A stretch of DNA of 9,200 nt from Paracoccaceae bacterium. Its GTDB lineage: Bacteria; Pseudomonadota; Alphaproteobacteria; Rhodobacterales; Rhodobacteraceae. How positions within the stretch are numbered: position 1 is the first letter of the stretch; the number at the start of each line of letters is the position of its first letter. The DNA lies in NCBI GenBank assembly GCA_026709725.1, contig JAPOSK010000208.1, positions 1 to 9,200 on the forward strand. Reading direction: 5' to 3'. The position numbers were made by a program, and so were the translations under genes. Positions 5,825 to 9,200 of the stretch are shown piece after piece. The notes beneath the pieces were generated by a model that saw only the letters and a program-made list of their open reading frames with translations, was not told the DNA's origin and searched no databases.

Positions 5825-6284
5825 AATCCCCATGCGGCATGAGAGTCACGGAGAGGCCTGCTTCCTCCAACATGGTCTTGCCTGCCCGGAAACTGGCATC
5901 AAGGGCACCATCGATTGCGGGGATGGGCGGACAGACCAGCGCCGCAAGACCGGACTGGATGATGGCGCGGCTGCAATCGGCGCAGGGGAAACGGTTGACG
6001 TAAAGCGTGGCACCGGCCACCGGAACACCGATTCTGGCAGCGTTGTAGAGTGCATTGCGTTCGGCGTGCTCGAACCAGAGAAACTTCGTTCCGCTCTCGC
6101 GATCAAAACGACTTTGGTCCCGACCGGAAATCCCCCGCGGGAAACCGTTGTAGCCGGTTGCCAGGATCACATGGCCCTCGCCGACAATGAGACAGCCGAC
6201 CTGAAAATGAGGATCTTCGGACCACTGCGCGATCTGATTGCAAAGCCCCATGAAACGCTGATGCCAGATCTGCCCAACAGCCAT
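5823..6284 (-). CDS. Deoxycytidylate/cytidine deaminase-fold zinc enzyme (dCMP deaminase family)
   Basis: The 153 residues follow the dCMP deaminase/ComEB pattern: RFMGLCNQIAQWSEDPHFQVG (10-30), GYNGFPRGI (44-52), the zinc motif HAE with His73 and the proton-shuttling Glu75 (HAERNA), TLYVNRFPC (93-101) and the second zinc motif PCADC with Cys101 and Cys104. Known members deaminate dCMP to dUMP, but relatives act on other amino-heterocycles. ATG 6284 is chosen because homology starts just after it; a GTG at 6302 is in frame, and neither has a strong ribosome binding site. It is the last gene of the flavoprotein/CoA-transferase operon, 52 nt after the ferredoxin. That company is unexpected for a nucleotide salvage enzyme, so its substrate should be left open. 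A hairpin overlaps its stop codon. Confidence 0.88.
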   Translation of the reverse strand: MAVGQIWHQRFMGLCNQIAQWSEDPHFQVGCLIVGEGHVILATGYNGFPRGISGRDQSRFDRESGTKFLWFEHAERNALYNAARIGVPVAGATLYVNRFPCADCSRAIIQSGLAALVCPPIPAIDGALDASFRAGKTMLEEAGLSVTLMPHGD

Positions 6285-6336
6285 CGGAATCCGTCCCGCC
6301 ACTATCTGTCTACGATGGTTCGACCAGTGCGCCCTC

Positions 6337-6678
6337 TCATGATTCTGCCGGTGTTGCACCCGGCCACCGCCGAACAATCCTTGGGTCCCGCAATGGCTTG
6401 TCGTGGCGGGACCAGCCGCCCGGGACAGTGATGGTGCCGCCCGCGTCATGGAACGCTGCCGTGTTGACATCAAGGAATTGCTCTTCTCCTGATGGAACCT
6501 CATCCTCCCAACGGATGGCATCAACCGGACAGATCGTTTCGCACACACCGCATTCGATACATTCCGTGGGATGGATGTAGTACATGCGTTCGCCCTCATA
6601 GATGCAGTCGACAGGACACACTGCGGTACAGCTTCCATCCTTCACATCGATACAGGGGCTGAGAATGACCAGCGTCAC
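6337..6678 (-). CDS. 7Fe-type ferredoxin (FdxA-like, [3Fe-4S][4Fe-4S])
   Basis: This 113-residue electron carrier has Cys at 9, 17, 21 and 25 in the first cluster region and at 40, 43, 46 and 50 in CIECGVCETICP. That matches, with an offset of one, Cys 8, 16, 20, 24, 39, 42, 45 and 49 of Azotobacter ferredoxin I, where one cluster is [3Fe-4S] and one [4Fe-4S]. The CPVDCIYEGERMYYIHPTEC segment is very typical of FdxA. Residues 56-90 form the usual C-terminal extension; 91-113 are basic and Pro-containing with no motif. The start is GTG at 6678, 3 nt after the hydratase stop. The hydratase's own last codons supply AGGTGA as ribosome binding site, so translation is probably coupled. Its partner is plausibly the FAD-dependent enzyme first in the operon, which is inference. 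Confidence 0.92.
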   Translation of the reverse strand: MTLVILSPCIDVKDGSCTAVCPVDCIYEGERMYYIHPTECIECGVCETICPVDAIRWEDEVPSGEEQFLDVNTAAFHDAGGTITVPGGWSRHDKPLRDPRIVRRWPGATPAES

Positions 6679-6681
6679 AGT

Positions 6682-7458
6682 TCACCTGCCCTGCCAGACC
6701 GGTGACCGCTTGTCACGAAATGCAGCAACTCCCTCTTCAGCATCGGCGGATGTCAGGGCGGCCTCAAGAAGCCGGGACGGCCGGGAATAGGCCTCATGAA
6801 TGGGCAGGTGTGCTGTATCCCGGACAACTGACTTGATCGCCCGACAGCTGAGAGGGGCAGATGAGAGGATGTCGGCAACCCACCGGTCGGTCTCTTCATC
6901 CAGCTGTTCCATGGGAACCACTGCATTGACAAGGCCGTAGCAGGCCATCTCGGAGGCTGTGATGCGCCTGCCGGTCAACATCATTCCAAGGGCAATGTTG
7001 CGGGGCAGGACCCTTGGCAGAGTGACCATGCCTCCATCCAGGGGGACCCGTCCAACCTTGGCCTCCGGCAGGGCAAACCACGCAGTTTCGGCAGCGATGA
7101 TGATGTCGCAGCCAAGCACCATCTCAAAACCTCCACCGAGTGCCATGCCATTCACGCGGGCAATGATCGGGATGGGCAGGGTGGTTCTCAGTCCGATGCC
7201 CTGAAACGAAAGGTCAATGATATCCCGCCAGTATGCGACACCACTCGGGCCCCCGGTATCCTTGAGGTCGGCCCCTGCGGAGAATGCCTTCTTGCCTGCC
7301 CCCGTCAGCACGACGCATCGGATTCTGGTATTCTTCTCGATTTCATCCCAGATCGATGCAAGGCGATTGGCGGCCTGCCGATCAATCGCATTCAGCCGTT
7401 CCGGCCGGTCTATCGTGACCCGGGCCACTTGCCCCGACAGATGGAGCTCAATACTCAT
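6682..7458 (-). CDS. Enoyl-CoA hydratase/isomerase family protein (crotonase)
   Basis: The crotonase superfamily stabilises CoA-thioester enolates. In the 258 residues I see TIDRPERLNAID (15-26), the first oxyanion-hole segment FSAGADLKD (59-67), the second one NGMALGGGFEMVLGCD (103-118) and ALPEAKVGRVPLDGG (129-143). Glu112 and Glu132 correspond to Glu144 and Glu164 of rat enoyl-CoA hydratase, so both catalytic acids are present and hydratase activity is likely. The usual GAGG after the second Glu is LDGG here, which may reflect substrate. The ALPEAKVG region also resembles carnitinyl-CoA dehydratase (CaiD). Its ATG overlaps the stop of the CoA-transferase gene by 4 nt (ATGA), so the two are translationally coupled. 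A CoA ester made by that transferase is the likely substrate. Confidence 0.93.
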   Translation of the reverse strand: MSIELHLSGQVARVTIDRPERLNAIDRQAANRLASIWDEIEKNTRIRCVVLTGAGKKAFSAGADLKDTGGPSGVAYWRDIIDLSFQGIGLRTTLPIPIIARVNGMALGGGFEMVLGCDIIIAAETAWFALPEAKVGRVPLDGGMVTLPRVLPRNIALGMMLTGRRITASEMACYGLVNAVVPMEQLDEETDRWVADILSSAPLSCRAIKSVVRDTAHLPIHEAYSRPSRLLEAALTSADAEEGVAAFRDKRSPVWQGR

Positions 7459-8639
7459 GAAGCAGAACCGCGCATGGCAGGGAATGACCGAAGCTCGTCC
7501 ATGACAGCGTCGGTATGCTCACCAAGGCCCGGAGGGGCATGACGGATACGGAGCGGAGCATCGCTCAAATGAACGGGCGACCCGACAAATCGGACATTCC
7601 CATGGTGGCGGGTCTGTATTGTCACAAGCATCCCGTTGATTGCCGTTTGCGGATCGTCAAGAGCCGTTCCGAGATCCCGAACAGGCGCACAGAGCAAATC
7701 ACGGGCTTCAAGGCGGGACAGCCAGTGGTCAGTGGTGTTCGTCGCCAGAACCTGCCGGAAACGCCTGTGCAGATACGGCTTGGCCTCGCGCTGGCTCGGC
7801 AGGTCCGGATAGTCGGGAGACAGGTCTTCGAGGCCCAGGGCCTGGCAGATGTCCTGCAATGGGTTGGCCTTGAACGCACCAACAATCACCAGCGCACCAT
7901 CGGATGTTTCAAAGAGTCCGGTCAGCGGCATTGCAGCCCAGTTCAAGACCTCACCATGAGCACTCCACTGAGCCGCTTCCTGCATCTGCATGGCAATCAT
8001 GCTGTCGTAGAGAGACACATCGACCTGTTGTCCCCGACCGGTTTTCTCGCGCATCAGCAAGGCAGCCAGGATGCCTTGCACGAGATGCATCCCGGCGGTG
8101 TAATCGCACAGCGTTGTGGGATAGATTGATCGGGGGACCGATGGGTCCGATGTCTTGTCCATCACGCCGGTCAATGCCTGGGCAAGAACATCCTGGCCAC
8201 CCTTGTGGGCATAGGGGCCTTTGGGTCCAAAACCGGTCCCTGATGCGCAGATGATTCTCGGATTGATGGTGCTGAGCGACTTGAAGCACAGGTCAAGACG
8301 CTTCATGACATCTGCCCGGAAGTTGTCGACAACCACGTCAGCTGTTTCAACGAGACTTCGGATCGCCTGCCGCCCCTCTTCGGACTTCATGTCGATTGTC
8401 ACGGACCGCTTGTTGCGATTGAGCGAACCGAAGACAACATTGTTCTGATGCTCTTCCGTCTGGCCTCCGAAAAAACTGCGTGACAGATCACCGGAACCGG
8501 GTCGCTCGATCTTGATGACATCGGCACCAAAATCGCCAAGCATCTGTGTTGCGCATGGACCAAGCATGACCTGCGTGAAGTCAATGACACGCACCCCGCT
8601 GAGAGGCAGAATGGCATCGGAGTGCGGAGCAGGGGTCAT
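7455..8639 (-). CDS. Class III (CaiB/BaiF, Frc-type) CoA-transferase
   Basis: Family III CoA-transferases move CoA between carboxylic acids through an aspartyl anhydride and form interlocked dimers. The 394-residue length is typical. The N-terminal LPLSGVRVIDFTQVMLGPCATQMLGDFGADVIKIE (11-45) is the CoA/adenine-binding start of the family. SLNRNKRSVTIDMKSEEGR (72-90) and DVVVDNFRADVMKRL (101-115) are further signatures. Asp179 in CDYTAGMHLVQGILAAL is the expected nucleophile, matching Asp169 of formyl-CoA transferase, and GRGQQVDVSLYDSM (201-214) follows. The substrate cannot be read from sequence. The gene overlaps the upstream flavoprotein gene and the downstream hydratase gene by 4 nt each (ATGA). 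Activation of an acid followed by hydration, as in carnitine or branched-acid breakdown, is the simplest reading. Confidence 0.94.
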   Translation of the reverse strand: MTPAPHSDAILPLSGVRVIDFTQVMLGPCATQMLGDFGADVIKIERPGSGDLSRSFFGGQTEEHQNNVVFGSLNRNKRSVTIDMKSEEGRQAIRSLVETADVVVDNFRADVMKRLDLCFKSLSTINPRIICASGTGFGPKGPYAHKGGQDVLAQALTGVMDKTSDPSVPRSIYPTTLCDYTAGMHLVQGILAALLMREKTGRGQQVDVSLYDSMIAMQMQEAAQWSAHGEVLNWAAMPLTGLFETSDGALVIVGAFKANPLQDICQALGLEDLSPDYPDLPSQREAKPYLHRRFRQVLATNTTDHWLSRLEARDLLCAPVRDLGTALDDPQTAINGMLVTIQTRHHGNVRFVGSPVHLSDAPLRIRHAPPGLGEHTDAVMDELRSFPAMRGSAS

Positions 8640-9200
8640 GCGGCCAACGAACTCTCTTCAATCAGCGCATTGGGTGACGGCGAGTCGCCCGGATCCGCGC
8701 CCTGTTCACGCATCTGTTTCTGAATGTCACGGTAATCGACATCGCGAAGGGCGGCATCGCCGTTCAGTGCCAGAGCGACCGCGATCCCGGCCGCTTCACC
8801 CTGCGCCATGCAGGGCGGGATCTCACGGGAAAGTTTCTGTGCTTCGCTGTCTGCCGAGTAGTGGCGGCCTGCGATGATCAGGTTGCTGATCTCCCTGGGC
8901 AGAAGGGCGCGATAGGGTGTATAGTAATCGCGCCCGCGACAGACTGTATCGGCAAAATAGCGCCGTGACTTGATGTCGTCCCGCGTCACGACATACTCGC
9001 CTTGCAGCAGACGGGTTTGCCGGATCCCCATTTGCTCGGCGGCTCCCAGCATGCGGGCGCGCTCAAAACCGGGGATGTTTTTCTGGGCAAAGGCCAGGAG
9101 GGTCATCATCCGCCCGCGCCCTTCATATTCCGCAGCCACCATGTCCTCGACAGACAGACCATCATAGCTCGCCCGCGAACCTACATCAATCCCGGCGACC
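8636..9200 (-). CDS. FAD-dependent oxidoreductase (FAD_oxidored family), C-terminal 187 residues only
   Basis: The frame is open to the right edge, so the N-terminal FAD-binding half is missing. Numbering from the internal Met at 9142, the visible part shows GIRQTRLLQGEYVVTRDDI (39-57), YYTPYRALLPREISNLIIAGRHYSADSEA (73-101) and REIPPCMAQGEAAGIAVALAL (106-126). It then has the VDYRDIQKQMREQGADP tail (135-151). This succession (R-x-TR-xx-GEY-xxT, the PYR-xLxP-xxxxNLxxAGR block, C-x-xxG-x-AAG-xAxALA) is characteristic of the PF12831 group of flavoproteins, mostly of unknown substrate and some linked to Fe-S proteins. It is the first visible gene of the operon and its stop overlaps the CoA-transferase start by 4 nt. 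Electron exchange with the ferredoxin two genes downstream is plausible but inferred. Confidence 0.85.
   Translation of the reverse strand, partial: VAGIDVGSRASYDGLSVEDMVAAEYEGRGRMMTLLAFAQKNIPGFERARMLGAAEQMGIRQTRLLQGEYVVTRDDIKSRRYFADTVCRGRDYYTPYRALLPREISNLIIAGRHYSADSEAQKLSREIPPCMAQGEAAGIAVALALNGDAALRDVDYRDIQKQMREQGADPGDSPSPNALIEESSLAA

Noticed and set aside
5516..5833. Minus-strand frame open for 105 codons across the deaminase-phaA gap
   Set aside because: It overlaps the end of the deaminase gene and the start of phaA, has a Ser/Arg/His-rich composition with no family resemblance, and its initial ATG has no ribosome binding site.
6285..6638. 118-residue N-terminal extension of the deaminase
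   Set aside because: It is out-of-frame sequence of the ferredoxin gene; deaminase homology begins right after the Met at 6284.
1..9200. CRISPR array, transposase, integrase or toxin-antitoxin pair
   Set aside because: I found no regularly spaced direct repeats, no DDE or recombinase motifs and no small overlapping gene pair of that kind.

Overview
The window looks like chromosomal DNA of a free-living alphaproteobacterium. The evidence is moderate-to-high GC by eye, a long-chain polyprenyl diphosphate synthase divergent from a DUF2007 gene, a phaA-phaB pair preceded by a PhaR-like operator, and a 7Fe-type ferredoxin. The order cannot be fixed from sequence alone. I see no tRNA, rRNA, transposase, phage gene or CRISPR array.

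Left part (1-1327): the N-terminal two thirds of an IspB-type synthase (minus strand, cut by the left edge) is divergent from a 72-residue DUF2007 protein. A 53-residue DUF465/YdcH-like helical protein follows, with its own promoter and a perfect dyad across the -10 box.

Middle (1328-3590): a single 426-residue AAA/STAND-type ATPase (1937-3217, plus) stands alone between a 609-bp stretch and a 373-bp stretch that hold no convincing gene. The upstream stretch contains several inverted repeats and one doubtful 48-codon minus-strand ORF. The ATPase converges on phaB.

Right part (3591-9200), all on the minus strand and transcribed right to left: a tightly packed operon of FAD_oxidored-family flavoprotein (cut by the right edge), class III CoA-transferase, enoyl-CoA hydratase, 7Fe ferredoxin and dCMP-deaminase-like protein. 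The first three overlap by 4 nt (ATGA) at each junction, and the ferredoxin starts with GTG 3 nt after the hydratase stop. After a 299-bp gap come phaA (thiolase) and phaB (acetoacetyl-CoA reductase), which make (R)-3-hydroxybutyryl-CoA from acetyl-CoA for polyhydroxybutyrate. The gap holds a 21-bp near-perfect palindrome of the TGC-rich kind bound by PhaR regulators.

Inferred logic: the right-hand operon probably activates an unknown carboxylic acid as a CoA thioester, hydrates or isomerises it, and couples this to a flavin/ferredoxin redox step. Acetyl-CoA from such catabolism could feed phaAB. The deaminase is the least explained member. No clearly new system is proven here; this five-gene operon and the solitary ATPase are the best candidates for follow-up.
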